Positions 24,946-37,100 of a stretch of DNA of 64,000 nucleotides are shown here, in pieces (the stretch's first letter is position 1; every line of letters begins with the position of its first letter). Below the pieces are notes generated by a model that worked only from the letters and a program-made list of their open reading frames with translations, was not told the origin of the DNA and did not search any database. The stretch comes from Sordaria brevicollis (Eukaryota; Ascomycota; Sordariomycetes; Sordariales; Sordariaceae). A program made the position numbers and the translations under genes. Location: positions 744,001 through 808,000 of the forward strand of contig JAUTDP010000010.1 in assembly GCA_033439795.1 (NCBI GenBank). The letters are read 5' to 3'.

Positions 24946-25865
24946 GTGTCCTTGGGACGAGGAGGCTGTTTGTGGAGGGGGAGGAGGATTATTTGCTTGA
25001 ACACGTGCTAAAATGTTGACGATTCTGACACGAAGTATTTCATATGTCAGTTGAAAAGGAAGATCTCATGGATGAGATATGAAGTTCCGGACGGTACTGG
25101 AAAAAATTTCTGACATGAGAGGTTGTTGATGGTATCGACGTCGACGTCAACGTCGACTAGGAAGTAGGAACAGCCCCTTTTTTCATGACCCTACCCTGGA
25201 TCATTGGGATAGACGAAGGCCAAACTGTACGATTAGACAGACATAAAAGCTGATGAGCAAGGGACAGAGAGGACGTTCTCTCTAGGTACTGCTTGTATAT
25301 ATAGATACCTGTAGATTAATGCATCAAATGTTCTGTAAAAGCCCATGCTTGCAACATCGAATCTGGTGATGTTGCACAACAAGGCAGTCTGCGATCCGCA
25401 ATCGTGGACGGATCGCCGGAGACCTCTTGCGTACTGAGCCCGCAGCGGACAACTTGGCGGGTTGGCGGGGTTCTTGGAGCAGGTTTAGTGGTGCCGAGTT
25501 TCCCCCAACAGCGGGCACCTGCACTGCCCCGTGCCCTGCTCTTTCCCGCCGTGCCGCGTTCGTCAGCTGTGTTGTCGTACAGGTCTGCGCCACTCCCTCC
25601 CGTCCGTTCACCTTGCCGCCTTCCGCTTTTTTATTCTTGTCGTCCACCTCCATTCCACTATCAACCCATTATCCATCCTTATCTAACTTATACAACTTAC
25701 CGACTCCATCATACAATTTCCGAACCTGCCTGTTCCTTTGGCTTGCAACGAGAAGTCTAACCTACCGAAAAATCGACTGTTTGATCGTTTGAAGAGCAAC
25801 ATCATCCACACCGAAGCTAGCCATCGTCGCTCGTCTCTCGCCAGAGACATCACATAGTCACAGCC
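24946..25865. other. Intergenic region, promoter of the SH3 gene
   Basis: It has an AT-richer left part, the 3' end of the coiled-coil gene, with a near-palindromic TCGACG/CGTCGA cluster at 25135-25157. The right part is C/T-rich leader before ATG 25866. No coding gene recognised. Confidence 0.45.
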
Positions 25866-27023
25866 ATGGTATCAGTAGACCGCCAGCGCCTCATCGAGAC
25901 CAACCGGTCTCTGCGTCTCATCAAGAATGTAAGGGCATCTTCAATAACTTCCCTATGCTCTTCCCTTGCCGCAAGAAGGGCGGCCAGACCGTCCTGTCCA
26001 AATCCTATCTCCCTTACCTTGTCCTCGATCAGTCACTAACATCCCGCCTCCCAACAGGAACTAGAATCCCTCCTCGAAAAGGGTATCATAACCGACGAAG
26101 CCTTCGACAGCATCACTGCCCTCCTTCCCGCCGAAGCTAGCCTCTCTTCCACATCCTCCACCCCCGTCCCAGCCGCGCCGCGTGCTGCTCCTTCGGCCGC
26201 CGCCGCCGTTCCAGCTGCTGCTGCCCAACCTCCCGCCAACACCGGCGCCAGTGCCGGCGGCGTCAGCTCCATCGCCGCCCGTTTCCAATCCAACCCTCCC
26301 CCAGCCGTCGCCCAAGCAGCTTCGGCCTTCTCCAACCTCTCCCTCTCCAACGCCGGAGCCAACCCTTCACCCGCCCCAGCACCACCCTCATACGCCCAGT
26401 CTACTGGGTCCTCAGCAGCACCTCCCCCGCCCTTACCAGGCCGTTCCCAACCTCCCACACCAGCCGCAGCACCCGCACCACCTCCTCCAAGCAAACCAAT
26501 CATAGCCCATTGCAAAGCCCTCTACAAATACGACGCCTCGGACGCGCGCGACTGCTCCTTCGATAAAGGCGACAAGATCCACGTGTACGAGTACATGAAC
26601 GCGGACTGGTGGATGGGCCGCTGCGTCAGGACCGGGCAGGAGGGTATCTTCCCAAAGAGCTACGTGGAAGTGGAGGCGGCTCCCCCGCAAAACACAAACG
26701 CTTGGGATCAAAGCCAGAATGAAAAAGCTGGAGGGTATCCCGGGCAAGGTGCGCCGGGGGCTCCGTATGGGAACCCTACTTATGGACAGCCTAGTTATGG
26801 GCAGCCGTCATATGGTGGGGGATATGGAGGTGGGTATGTGGCGCCCCCTCCTGGGCCGCCACCGGCTGGACAGGTCTACGACCCGAATGCGCCGCCGCAA
26901 GGGGAAAAGGAGGAGAACAAGTTTGAGAAACATGGAAAGAGTATTGGAAAGAAGTTTGGGAATGCGGCGGTCTTCGGTGCCGGCGCCACCGTCGGCGCCA
27001 ACCTTGTTAACTCCATTTTCTAA
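25866..27023 (+). CDS. SH3-domain protein, Lsb1/Pin3-like
   Basis: Two exons (25866-25928, 26058-27023) encode 342 residues; intron 25929-26057 has a GTAAGG donor and an ACAG acceptor. The N-terminal helix MVSVDRQRLIETNRSLRLIK with the following ELESLLEKGIIT matches the Lsb1/Pin3-type N-terminus. A Pro/Ala-rich linker follows, then one SH3 domain at about 170-228 (ALYKYDASDARDCSF, ADWWMGRC, GIFPKSYVEV) with the ALYxY, WW and PxxY signatures intact. Next comes a Gly/Tyr/Pro-rich segment with repeats of GQPSYG (about 245-300), then a basic, Gly/Ala-rich C-terminus KKFGNAAVFGAGATVGANLV. Known: the yeast relatives bind the WASP protein Las17 and affect actin assembly and prion-like aggregation. 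The same role in actin patches is an inference. The initiator context GCCATGG is near ideal. Confidence 0.85.
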
Positions 27024-27425
27024 AAGATGGACGAGGAATTCTTCTGGGGTCGTGGTCTCGCCAGTTGCGGCAGGACATGAGAGATCATATGGCGTTGTGT
27101 TTTATTCTATTTTCTTCCTAAGCCATGTTCATACCTGCGAGGCGCAAGTACTGGAGGACGGATCAGTAATTCTCCTAATGATATAACAGACCTAACACAT
27201 GTCAAAACTACGAGATGTTTAGAACATGGTGAATGTGAGGGGAAAACCAAAACCATCTATTATTACAAACTCCACGCTACAAAAGAAAGAAAAGTACGAA
27301 GAGAGAAGTTAACGAAATGAAACCTATTTATCCCATCACTCCTTCGCCCAGCTCCAGCCCACGCCTCTCCATCTCTTCGCTTTCCCAAGCTTCGACACCA
27401 ACAATCAGTTTCCCTGATGGCGAGC
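27024..27425. other. Short convergent intergenic region
   Basis: About 400 bases separate the stop codons of the SH3 gene (+) and the NT-C2 gene (-). It must contain both 3' UTRs. Nothing else is seen. Confidence 0.6.
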
Positions 27426-30151
27426 CTATCCCCTCGCGGGAATAGTCCAAGCAACCAAATCGTCTCTAACCTCGAACTCATCCACCTCCTTCGCCTTTTT
27501 ATAATCTCTCCATCCATACCCACTCCTTCCACTTGTTCCACTGCCCGCCTCACTCCCCAATGACAACGTCGCCAAGCTGGCAATACTATCACTCCTATCT
27601 CTTCCACCTGCCCTAGGTCCTCCAGATCCATAATGTCCCTCGGCTCCAGTTCCAGCGGGTCCAGGTCCAAAAGAACCCATCCGGCCGATATTACTCTCGT
27701 AACTATTCCCACTGTTGTCGTCCGTTATGACTACACCCATTGACGCTGGGTCTTGTCCTCCACTCGCATGGCTAGCGGGAATAACGGGGGCAGCAGAGGA
27801 TAACATCTTCCCTAGATCTCTAAAAGCGGGGGAGAGACCGTTGTTGAGGTTATTGTTGATGTTGCTAATCGCCGCAGCGGACGTGGAAGTAGCAGAAGTA
27901 GCAGCGGATGAGGTAGCGGGACGATTTGTATTCAAGTTGTTGGGCGTGTTGTTAAGGCTATTTAGTAACCTTTTGAGCCCTTCATCGACACCATCTGGCC
28001 CGGTAGTGCGGGGGTCGCGGGTGAAGCCGTAGTTGTTGATGTTGTACCAGTTATCTTTCTCACTTTCGGGGTCCTGGGACTGTTCGGGTAAGACGGTTCG
28101 AATGCTCTTATCACTCGCGCTTGCGCCGCTGTGGTGGCGGATGTGTTGTCTTATGCGCGCCATGCTGCCACTGCCTGAGGAGGTGGAGGTTGTGGGAGCG
28201 GCGGTGGAAGGGCGGAGGGTATCTCTGTTGCTGTTGCCGTTACCGCTGCCGCTGTCTTCGTCTCCAGAGGCTGAACCGCTGGTTGGTTCATCGCGCCGAC
28301 GCAAGTGGCGGGATCGAGAAGAACCGGCGCTTGGAGTGCGGTAGGTAGACTTAGCCCCGCCGGGAGTCGCAGGCACGCCACTACCACCGCCCAGTCCTAT
28401 GGAAATGGCGGCCGCGAGCTTGTCGCGCTGGTCGCGGTAGTACTGGCCCGAGGCGGAGCGGAAGTGGTGGCCGTGTCCTCCGAAACTATGCTTCTTCCTG
28501 TGTCCGCGCGGATCTCCAAAGGCGTTGCTGGCCTTGTTGCTGTACCCCCCGCGCCCGCGCGAGATGGGCGAAGGCGTGTTGGCTGCTGATCCCATGTCCG
28601 TCCGGAACCCGTCACCGCCGGAAAAGATGTCCTCGATGCATTGGTCGGCTGTCAACTCGCCCGGCTGCGACTCCCAGCTGGCGGCCAGAACCCGACGGTA
28701 GCAGTCCTGCAGCTCGAATACGTCCCGCGACTTGTGGCTTAGACTGGGTAACTGGCCCAACGCCAGGTCGGCCGCGGCTTGGTGCGGTTTGCGGGCGGCG
28801 CTGTGGACGTCGGCGTTGGGATCCAGCACGTCGCCTGCCATGAGACCAGCAATGCCGCCAAAGACGGGAGCGGTCTTGAGCGGCGGGGCGATGAAGTTGC
28901 GCTCGCCTTCGACTTGGATCATCAAGATGCTGATCTTCAAAGTCGAGTTGATCTTGCTGTCCTGCATCAAGTAGCGGCGCACCACGCCATCCTGGACGTC
29001 CTCGGCGGGGGTTACCGGGGCTGTCGTAGCGAAGGTCTTGGTGGTCATGGCCGTCATGGGCCGTTCCTGCTCCTTTTCCTCCGCATCAGGCCGTAGATAC
29101 TGCGGGCTGTTGCCGTCTGCTGGTCCTGGTGTGATCGCGCTTAGTGAGCTGCGGTTACGGCTGTGTCCAAACCTAAAGTCGGCAGCTGCTGGGCCACCAG
29201 GAGATCCGAGAAAGGGGCTGATGCCCCCAGGACCATCCCGAAGGATGGATTCGCTCTCCTCGACATACTCGGCTAGGTTGAGGCGGACGACACCCAGCGT
29301 GGTCTTCTCTTCCCGGACAGGAGCCGGACCGTTGCCGTTCACTGTGCCATTGGTGTTGAACAACTGCAACACCTCAAACTCGATGGGACATTCCGTGAGG
29401 TTGTTGTTGCGGTCGACGTTGATACGAATAGGGATCACCTTGGAGTAGCTGTACTCAACTCGGTGGTTGGCAATGGGACATTTGTTCGTCTTGCCGCGAT
29501 GCTCCGAGTGAATGCTGTGTGGGAAATGCCATTTTATCAGGGATCCTCCTGAGACCAGTGGTACATTGTTCAAGTCATAGATCTGAGGGTACGAGTTAGA
29601 TGATAGCTTGAGATGAGGTTCATGATAATGACGACATGCCTTGAGGTGAAGTTCGAACTTGGGCTAGAGGAGCAAAGATATTAGTACTGTGTGTCTGTAG
29701 GTTGAGAATTGGGTGAAGACGAACCTTTTTACCCTTGCCGACTAAAGGAATGTGAACCATATCAGCTTAAAAGCCCACGACCAACAGAGAATTTCAAGAT
29801 AAATTTAGAATGTTGCAGGAAAGGTCCATCCCGCAGTGCCGGAAGTGCCGGTAGACAGAATGCAGCAGCGTCATGCACAGCAGGACGGACGCTCATAGTC
29901 GGGCAGGACTGGGGGTGAAGGAGTGAATGGTGAAGTGAGTTGGAGATATTGGATGAAAGTAGAGGTAGGTGTCCGGATTGGGACGGGCTGGGGAAAACCG
30001 GGAAGGTGGGAAGGGTGGGATGAGATGGGATGAAGCGGCAAGAAGGGATGGATATGATAACTGAATCTGATAAAGAAGGCAATAATGAGGGAGGAGGCTA
30101 GGTAGGTAAGGTAAAAGGCAAGGTAGTCATTTGCTTACTGAGGGCTGCCAT
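27426..30151 (-). CDS. NT-C2 (EEIG1/EHBP1 N-terminal C2) domain protein
   Basis: My model has four exons on the minus strand: 30151-30139, 29741-29725, 29663-29640 and 29582-27426, giving 736 residues. It starts in an ideal context (ACCATGGCA) with MAALIGKGKK, then PKFELHLK, IYDLNNVPLVSGGSLIKWHF. This is the opening of the NT-C2 domain (about 11-165), which continues with HRVEYSYSKVIPIRINVDR and ECPIEFEVLQ. Two further conserved blocks are STLKISILMIQVEG (about 228) and LQDCYRRVLAASWES (about 310). The rest is low-complexity, Ser/Gly/Asn-rich. Known: NT-C2 domains occur in proteins that link membranes to the cytoskeleton or endocytic traffic. Alternative start: ATG 29760 (MVHIPLVGKGKK), which needs no 397-base first intron but has a poorer context. 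The third intron appears to use a GC donor (see findings). Confidence 0.82.
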
Positions 30152-31244
30152 GGTTACATGCGACGGATGCAGCAGGTACTTCCGTGTGTCGTTCGTCTGA
30201 ATAGCAGTAAGGTACGGACGGATACGTAGGTAGTCTCAGAACTGTAACTGTAACGGACCGATCCAGGATCCCGTGGTTGAGGCCGACACAAGGGGAGGCG
30301 TTGAGGTTCCCTGCCGCAACGTGAAGCCTTCCCGTTCCCGGACTTTACAACCGGTGATATCGAGATTCCCAACGCAACGGGCAGCGGCAACGGGATCCGG
30401 AACCAACGAATTTCAACAAGAGAAGAAGTGGGAAAGCTGAAGTTGGACCGATGAGGCGTGTCAGGGCGGGCTTGGCATGTATTGTGGACGGACACAAGTG
30501 GTAACGTAAGGTATTCCTCGTATTACCCCCTTTGGTAACCAGGACAACGAGAGACAACAAGACGGCAAAGAGGTGATGAGGACTTGTGACTGCCGGTTAG
30601 TAATGCTTCCATAAAGAAATCTAGAAGAAAAAAAACCTCAACCAAGCTGTTTCTACCTAGGCATACTGATAATACGCGGGAGACGACGGATATGATGGGA
30701 TGTCCGGTAAGCCCCTTAAATAAAATGAAGTAATATCAAACGAGGAGGGCGATGAGGACAATGACATCCATTCACCTGTGACTGCCTCACTCTATCAACA
30801 ACGATACTAGAAAATACCATCTACTCACCACAGCCTCTTCCTACAGAGATATCTTCAAGGCAGACGTTGAAACAATGTTGAAGAATGGGGTAATGCCGAG
30901 CTTCTGGACCGTGATGTTGGGTTGGGGGCGAAATTCCGTGTTACAGTCTTACAGACGAGCAAGCCACTGTAGGGACTGCCAAGACCACTGTCAAGGATGC
31001 CGTGGAATCGTCAAGGGACGGACCTGAATTTGGCACATTACCCCAAGTGGGGTTATCCCTCCCCGCTGGGACCCACTGATTCGATCTACTGATAAGCCCG
31101 ATAAGAGCTTTAGAAATTCATTGTCGCAGCGCCAGTGATGCAGTCAAGAGACACTTGAGTAGACACCAATTCCTCAAAATTACAACACCATACCACCACC
31201 ATCCGGCGGATACACACGCCAATGTCCACGAAACCATAGTCGCC
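30152..31244. promoter_or_regulatory. Divergent promoter region between the NT-C2 gene and POP1
   Basis: About 1.1 kb separates the two start codons, which face away from each other. A GCGATGAG octamer lies at 30749-30756. It matches the core of the yeast PAC element found before ribosome-biogenesis genes, which would suit POP1. That link is an inference from one motif that can also occur by chance. Confidence 0.4.
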
Positions 31245-34118
31245 ATGGATAGCAATCAGAAACAAGCGGCCTCTGGCAAGCCTCCGGCAGCCAATTCCAA
31301 GAAGCGCAAAGAAGCACCATCTGCAGCGACCGGCAACAACAAGAACCAGAACCAGAACCAGCAACAAGGCAAAGACTCGCGTCCTCCATCGTCGCGGCCA
31401 CAAAAGCGCGTCAAGTTCCAGGATGCCCGCAACATCCGCAGTCAGCCTTCCGACGCTGCCCTCGACAGTGATGGAAAGCTCGACCTCCAAAAGTTCCTCA
31501 ATGCCCGCGAATTCGAGATCAAGGCCCTCGAGACGAGCATGCGAAAATGCAAGGCCGCCAATGCCACACGAGTCTTCCAGCAGGTACCGCGCGAAATGAG
31601 ACGACGAACGGCGAGTCACAATGCAAAGAGAGTTCCCAAGAGGTTGCGCGACAGAGCGAAGAGGGAGATGCTGGAGGACAACACACCTACCGTCGAATCG
31701 AGGAAACGAAAACCACGTACTACACGCGCCAGGATACGTGCCGAGAATGCGAAGCGACTAGAGAGGTTGGCCGCGAAGAAGAGGAAGAGAGCGTTAGAGA
31801 AGGATAAGGCAGGAGAAGGAGAAACGAAGGACGCGCCCGGAAAGACCACAATTCGGACGAGGGCACCGAGACCAAAGATCCGACGCGATACGCTTAACGA
31901 ACCCCCAAAGATCAAGTCCAAGTTCAAGAAGAGACAAATCAACAAGACCTGGCTTCCCACACACCTGTGGCATGCGAAGCGAGCGACAATGACCGAGCCA
32001 ACTAAGCCTCTGTGGCGATTTGCGATTCCCATGACACCGACGCAAAAGTGTTATCGACCGACTCACCGAGCCTCTGGACAAAAGGGAACCATGTTCTGGG
32101 ATACAAGTTACATGAGCACAGCCAGGGTGTATGGAACAGCTGGAGGCATTGAGCAGGTCCTCAAGGCTTTGGGACTGGCCCAGGAGAGTCTATGGGGTAA
32201 CCGTGGCAGGAAATGGAGAGCTGGTACGAGGACGTGGAGCGGTATGGTTAGCAGACAGCAAGGGAGCTCCAGGAGAGACGTTGGGCCTGCTACAATTCTA
32301 TGGAACCCTACTCCGACGGACAAGACCAGTGCGCCCGAGTCGAGCACTGCCGAGCCGAAGAAGATCCAACGACAGGTTTTGATTAGAACACACCCCGCAT
32401 GTTTCCTCGAGCTCTTCGAGGAGCTGGTTAGACTCGCCAAGTTACAGACGCCTCAAATCCACGTCGAGGACTTGCGTTTCGAAATTGGCAGCATCGAACT
32501 CACCGGCCCTGGGTCCACCGAGACGTTGCTCGCTGTGCTCCAGCCATACCACACCGACGAACGCCACGGACAAGTTTTCTCGTCTCTAGTCGGAGTAACA
32601 AATCCCGCTTCTCTTCCCAAGGACGCAGTTCTGGGCTTCTCAGTCAAGGATCCACGACTATCATACCCTCCCAAGCGGGTCGACACCGCCAGCAAGGTTT
32701 CCGATCTCGCTCTCCTCGAAACCCTAACACAATGGCCCGTCGAGGAACAGGTGAAGCCATATGCGCTGTTTGACCGTGACGTTCGCTTCAAGGCTTCCAA
32801 CCTGCCACCACAAAAGTCCATCAATCGCCGAAAAGGCGCCAATATTCCAGGGCGAGAAATTCAAGTCACGGCAGCGGACCCTCCTATACCAGTCATTGTG
32901 TTTGCCTCCAGGCCAGCAACAGGTGGTCAGGCGCAAGGGACATGGACGCTGTTGGCACCATGGAAGTGTATTTTGCCGATATGGTACAGCATCGTCCATT
33001 ATCCCCTGTCAACTGGAGGAAACCCTCGACTGGGAGGCTTGAACGAACAACGGCAGATTGCCTTTGAACAAGGGACCGCCTGGTTTCCCGGGGACTTTTT
33101 GGGGACGAACGCGGGCGTTGTCTGGGAAATGGAGCAGCGCGCGCAGCGCAAGGCGGCCTGGGACAGGCGACCAAAGGGCAAGCGCATTGAATGGGCTTCG
33201 CTGGATCTCGGGGCTGGACGGAAGGGCGAGATCGGTGATGGCCTCGCGTGCGACTTTGAGCATCTGTTCGGATTGTCAAAGGACCCTTCCTCTTCATCGC
33301 CGAGCTCGTCTGACTCTGCAGGGGACGAATCGATGACCCTGAATGACGATCCAAATGCAATGGACGTCGATCAGTCTCGGGAAGAGGCTACAGCCGCGTC
33401 GACCAAGTCCGGCAAAGACAAAGATACTTTGCCGTCTTTGGCAACAGTTCAACAGATGAAGAAGACAGAGTTCAACGCCCTAATATCGTCAAAAGACTCA
33501 GACAGCAGCAGACCTCCCCCACGATCGATCATCCCAGTTAACATTACCTTCGTGACTAGAGGTGTCGCCAACGCATGCGCCAGGATCTATCGACTTCCCT
33601 CTCGTCCTCCTTCACCATCGGCCACGACCGTCCCGCCATCCTCCACGGAGGCGGAAGTACCCGCCACCGATCCTGTCGCAGCCGGCAAAGTAGGGTCTCT
33701 ACCTGCTGACCTACGCGATCAATGGCTTCAGAAACTTCCATCCTCCAACAGCAGCAGCAAGGCCTCAAAAGTATCACACGCAGCACCACACATACCCCCC
33801 AACGTCGATCTTTCTACTCGCAAACAACTAATGGCTAAATCTCTCCTATCTGGAAACCCCTTGCCCTACCCCAAGCCCTCCTCCGTAGGTATCAACGGCG
33901 GTGACCACCCGCTGTGCCCGGGCGAGGAGGACCTGATCGGGTTCGTGACGGCAGGGGCCTACAGTCTTAGCGAGGGCAAGGGTACGGCTGTGGGCGCGAT
34001 CTCGGCTGAGAAGGCGCTTGATACGCTCAAGGAGTTTGGGGCGAAGGAGGGAAGGTTGTGTGTGGTGAGAAACGCTGGGGAGAGCGTGGGGTGGTTGGGT
34101 AGGTGGGAGGTGATTTGA
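31245..34118 (+). CDS. pop1: POP1, large subunit of RNase P and RNase MRP
   Basis: One exon of 957 codons. The frame is open 30 codons further upstream but has no ATG there, so ATG 31245 (CGCCATGG) is the start. After a basic, Asn/Gln-rich N-terminus, the POP1 N-terminal domain runs from about residue 80 (REFEIKALETSM, VFQQVPREMRRRTASHN, KRVPKRLRDRAKRE). It is followed by a very basic stretch and by WLPTHLWHAKRATM and YRPTHRAS, the hallmark of the family. A POPLD domain lies at about 567-625 (LPIWYSIVHYPL, GGLNEQRQIAFEQG, WFPGDF). The C-terminus has IGFVTAGAYSLSEGKG, also typical. Known: Pop1 is the protein scaffold that binds the RNA of nuclear RNase P (tRNA 5' maturation) and RNase MRP (rRNA processing). 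Acidic/Ser-rich insertions near 685-760 look like flexible loops. Confidence 0.96.
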   Translation: MDSNQKQAASGKPPAANSKKRKEAPSAATGNNKNQNQNQQQGKDSRPPSSRPQKRVKFQDARNIRSQPSDAALDSDGKLDLQKFLNAREFEIKALETSMRKCKAANATRVFQQVPREMRRRTASHNAKRVPKRLRDRAKREMLEDNTPTVESRKRKPRTTRARIRAENAKRLERLAAKKRKRALEKDKAGEGETKDAPGKTTIRTRAPRPKIRRDTLNEPPKIKSKFKKRQINKTWLPTHLWHAKRATMTEPTKPLWRFAIPMTPTQKCYRPTHRASGQKGTMFWDTSYMSTARVYGTAGGIEQVLKALGLAQESLWGNRGRKWRAGTRTWSGMVSRQQGSSRRDVGPATILWNPTPTDKTSAPESSTAEPKKIQRQVLIRTHPACFLELFEELVRLAKLQTPQIHVEDLRFEIGSIELTGPGSTETLLAVLQPYHTDERHGQVFSSLVGVTNPASLPKDAVLGFSVKDPRLSYPPKRVDTASKVSDLALLETLTQWPVEEQVKPYALFDRDVRFKASNLPPQKSINRRKGANIPGREIQVTAADPPIPVIVFASRPATGGQAQGTWTLLAPWKCILPIWYSIVHYPLSTGGNPRLGGLNEQRQIAFEQGTAWFPGDFLGTNAGVVWEMEQRAQRKAAWDRRPKGKRIEWASLDLGAGRKGEIGDGLACDFEHLFGLSKDPSSSSPSSSDSAGDESMTLNDDPNAMDVDQSREEATAASTKSGKDKDTLPSLATVQQMKKTEFNALISSKDSDSSRPPPRSIIPVNITFVTRGVANACARIYRLPSRPPSPSATTVPPSSTEAEVPATDPVAAGKVGSLPADLRDQWLQKLPSSNSSSKASKVSHAAPHIPPNVDLSTRKQLMAKSLLSGNPLPYPKPSSVGINGGDHPLCPGEEDLIGFVTAGAYSLSEGKGTAVGAISAEKALDTLKEFGAKEGRLCVVRNAGESVGWLGRWEVI

Positions 34119-37100
34119 TTTTGAAGATCACGAGAGTGAGAAACATGAGTGGGATGAGATGAGATGAGATGAGATCGGGTGTGAGAACTACTCGTCTGGA
34201 CTAGAAGGAGTCCTTTGATGATAGGCCAGATGATATGATATCAGACGAGATCTGACGATCTACGTTGAACAGGAGATACATGATAATGGAAGCGGTTGTC
34301 GATATCGATACTTGGCCGTCTGCAAGCTGCGGTGCAGCGGTGAATAATTCACCGAGATGATGAAGTCTTAAAATCAGAAGATGGAGAAACCCTCAAATAT
34401 GACAAATATTTTTTTCTGAAGAACGGCTTGCAAACCCCCTGTTTCGGCTTCTTCACCACCGAAGATTTCGGGGAATTAGGCCGAGGTCGGTTGATGAAAG
34501 ACAGCTTTTCTCACAGTGGTACGTCTGTATCTTTGCAGGCTCAACTTCCCAAGGCCATGTCGTCGGATGATCCCGCTGTCATGGAGTTGGGGAGCATCTG
34601 GCGACTTGAAAAATCGATCATCTGTGAAGAGAGAAAAGGTCTCTGAAGCTCTGATGCACACAAGACAAATTGAACCCAATCTTCCGATTGGCCACCCCTT
34701 CATTCGTTCAGTTCACGCGATCACGAACACTTCATACTACTCGACAACGCATGCTACTCGACAACGCTCACAGCGCCTAAAGTCTATGAGCTAGGTATCA
34801 CGCAGTTTGCACCAAAAGTTATGCCCCCAAGGTTCGTAACTCGTTAGTCGTTATCCTCGCCGCTCATCATCATATCCAAGATTGCCGAATACCACACCAC
34901 AGATAGGTTACTCGTTCGGGATCCTACACTATCAGGCCAAGCCCGGCCCGGCCTGGTCATGATGTTCACGACACACGACACAAATCTTCACACATGACGA
35001 GATGTTCAATGCAATTTTGATAGCTGTCATTAGTAGAGGTTAGCTTGTCGTTAGACCTTGTTGCCGGGGCTCCAGCTGGGTGCCGGGGCGCGGAAAAGCG
35101 GGATGATCGTCGGTGGAGTACATACTCCGGGCTGTTCGTTCCGTCTGCAGCCTTTCGGCTTTTACACACCACTGTAGATAATTGTCACTGGACGGGAGTC
35201 TGGGGTTGTCGTTCGTTGGCGAGAGTTTGACGAGAGTTTGGCGAGGATTTTAGTGCCCAACACTCACGATTATGGTAAAAGCTTGCGTTTGGCCAACCGG
35301 GGCGGTTGTCGAGAGACATTCAAGACATTGTTAACAGCAAGCCTAGGTAGTTCAGCCCAGCCCAGCCTAATGAAAAAGCAAAGAGATCATAGTCAATAAC
35401 AAAGACAGGAGCCGGGAGTAAGCCGGAGGGAACGCGGAGGTCTAAAGAGGGCGGAAGAGGAGGAGGGAGTGGAAGGACGGATGCTACCGCTCGGTTCGGT
35501 CGGTTGGCTGCTGTCTGGTGTTGATCTTCAACAAGAAGACAAGCTGCATGCTCAGTTATCTTTTCACCTTGCCGTATGTAGGTTAACAAACGGCAAAGCT
35601 TGAAGCTTGAAAAGAAAGGAATGCCTTTTGTGTGGGTGCGTTACCAATCCGTTGGTAAAGGGGTTTTTGGCCAGCCTACTTCAGTTGGTGCTGTTAGTAC
35701 TCTACGCAATACGAACGGAATGTCACAGCTTGTACAGTACAATTTGTTAATGAAGGTATTCACACACATAGTGCAAAGCAAGGGAGAATGACAGCAGATG
35801 GAAGAACCCGAACGAGCGGCTTGTTGGGAGTTAGGTCTTGGTGCCCCGGGTTCTTGATCCGGGACTTACCTGAGCACCATTTTTCTTCTTTTCTTGAGGT
35901 AGGCGACGTCGGTGATGATTTCGCAGATACGAAAATGATGATTTGGAATTATCATGCCAGATGAAAAAAGATGCGAAAAGACATTCGGACTTCTTTACCA
36001 AGGGGAGTCCACTTTGTGAAACCGTCCCCTCTCTTTGTGATCGCTATCCCAAAGTGGGATAATCCGCTACTCGACTCGCGTTGCCGTTCTTTTCGAAACC
36101 ACCACAGCACCACATCATCTGTTGTGCGCCGCTGTTGTGTGATGATGGAGTTTGAGTCCCTTGATGGCCTCTCAACGGGACCCCCTCCAGCGGTGAACTG
36201 AGAAACAAGATGACAGGCGTGTCAAACGGGGTCAATGTCAAAGATGGTGCAACAGAGATCGATGTGTTGATAAAGCACGGGATGATGATCTTCACAGAAA
36301 GTGGAAAGTCCGATCTCAATTGTAACCTGTGCTGCTCGCGCTGTGGGTTGAAAATATAGTGGGTCCGTCGGTGGGCCTACACTAAAGTGTAACTATCGTG
36401 AACTGTAACGGTGCTGTCACGGCGCCAAACAAGGAAATGGAACTAAAAAGGCCGAGAGAAGTGCGGAATTGTGAGATATCTTAGCTAGCGCTGGCGGTAC
36501 CTGAAAGATAGGTATGGAGAATGGAGGATGGAGTATATGGAGTATATGGAGACCAGGCGAGACATTGGCAACGGTCACGGCCCGTCACGGCGTTTGTAGT
36601 GTTTTAGTGATGATAAGTGAAAGTTGATGATGATGATGATACTGCAATATCAACCTTGGCAGGGAAAAGCGGGTAGGCAAGCCAAGAAAGCCTCATCAGC
36701 AACCTCCCACCGGGCCTTGTCGAGCGTGCATGAAGGAGGTTTGAGATTCCAAGATGCCATCGTGTAAATCTTCAGCTGTTGTCTTGTTACTTTGAGCGGT
36801 CGTTGGCTGGCTTAACTGTTAATGATACGCAGTTCCAAGGAGCGGACAGACAGATGATCAAGTTTTCCATTGTCGGGACCGGTCGATCAATCAGCAAGCT
36901 TGAACGTATTCCAAGCATAATCAAAGACCAATTGACGTCCTGTTCGGTCCCGACCTTTTCTTTCTTTTTGTTGGAATAACTCTTATCGTTGGGCCACTTC
37001 CAAGCCACCACAAGCTGAGGCTCTTATGGCGTTGGCTGTTATACGATCAGAGAGAGGTGGTGACTTCAATGCTTAAGTTCATTCCTTGCAAAAGTTTCCG

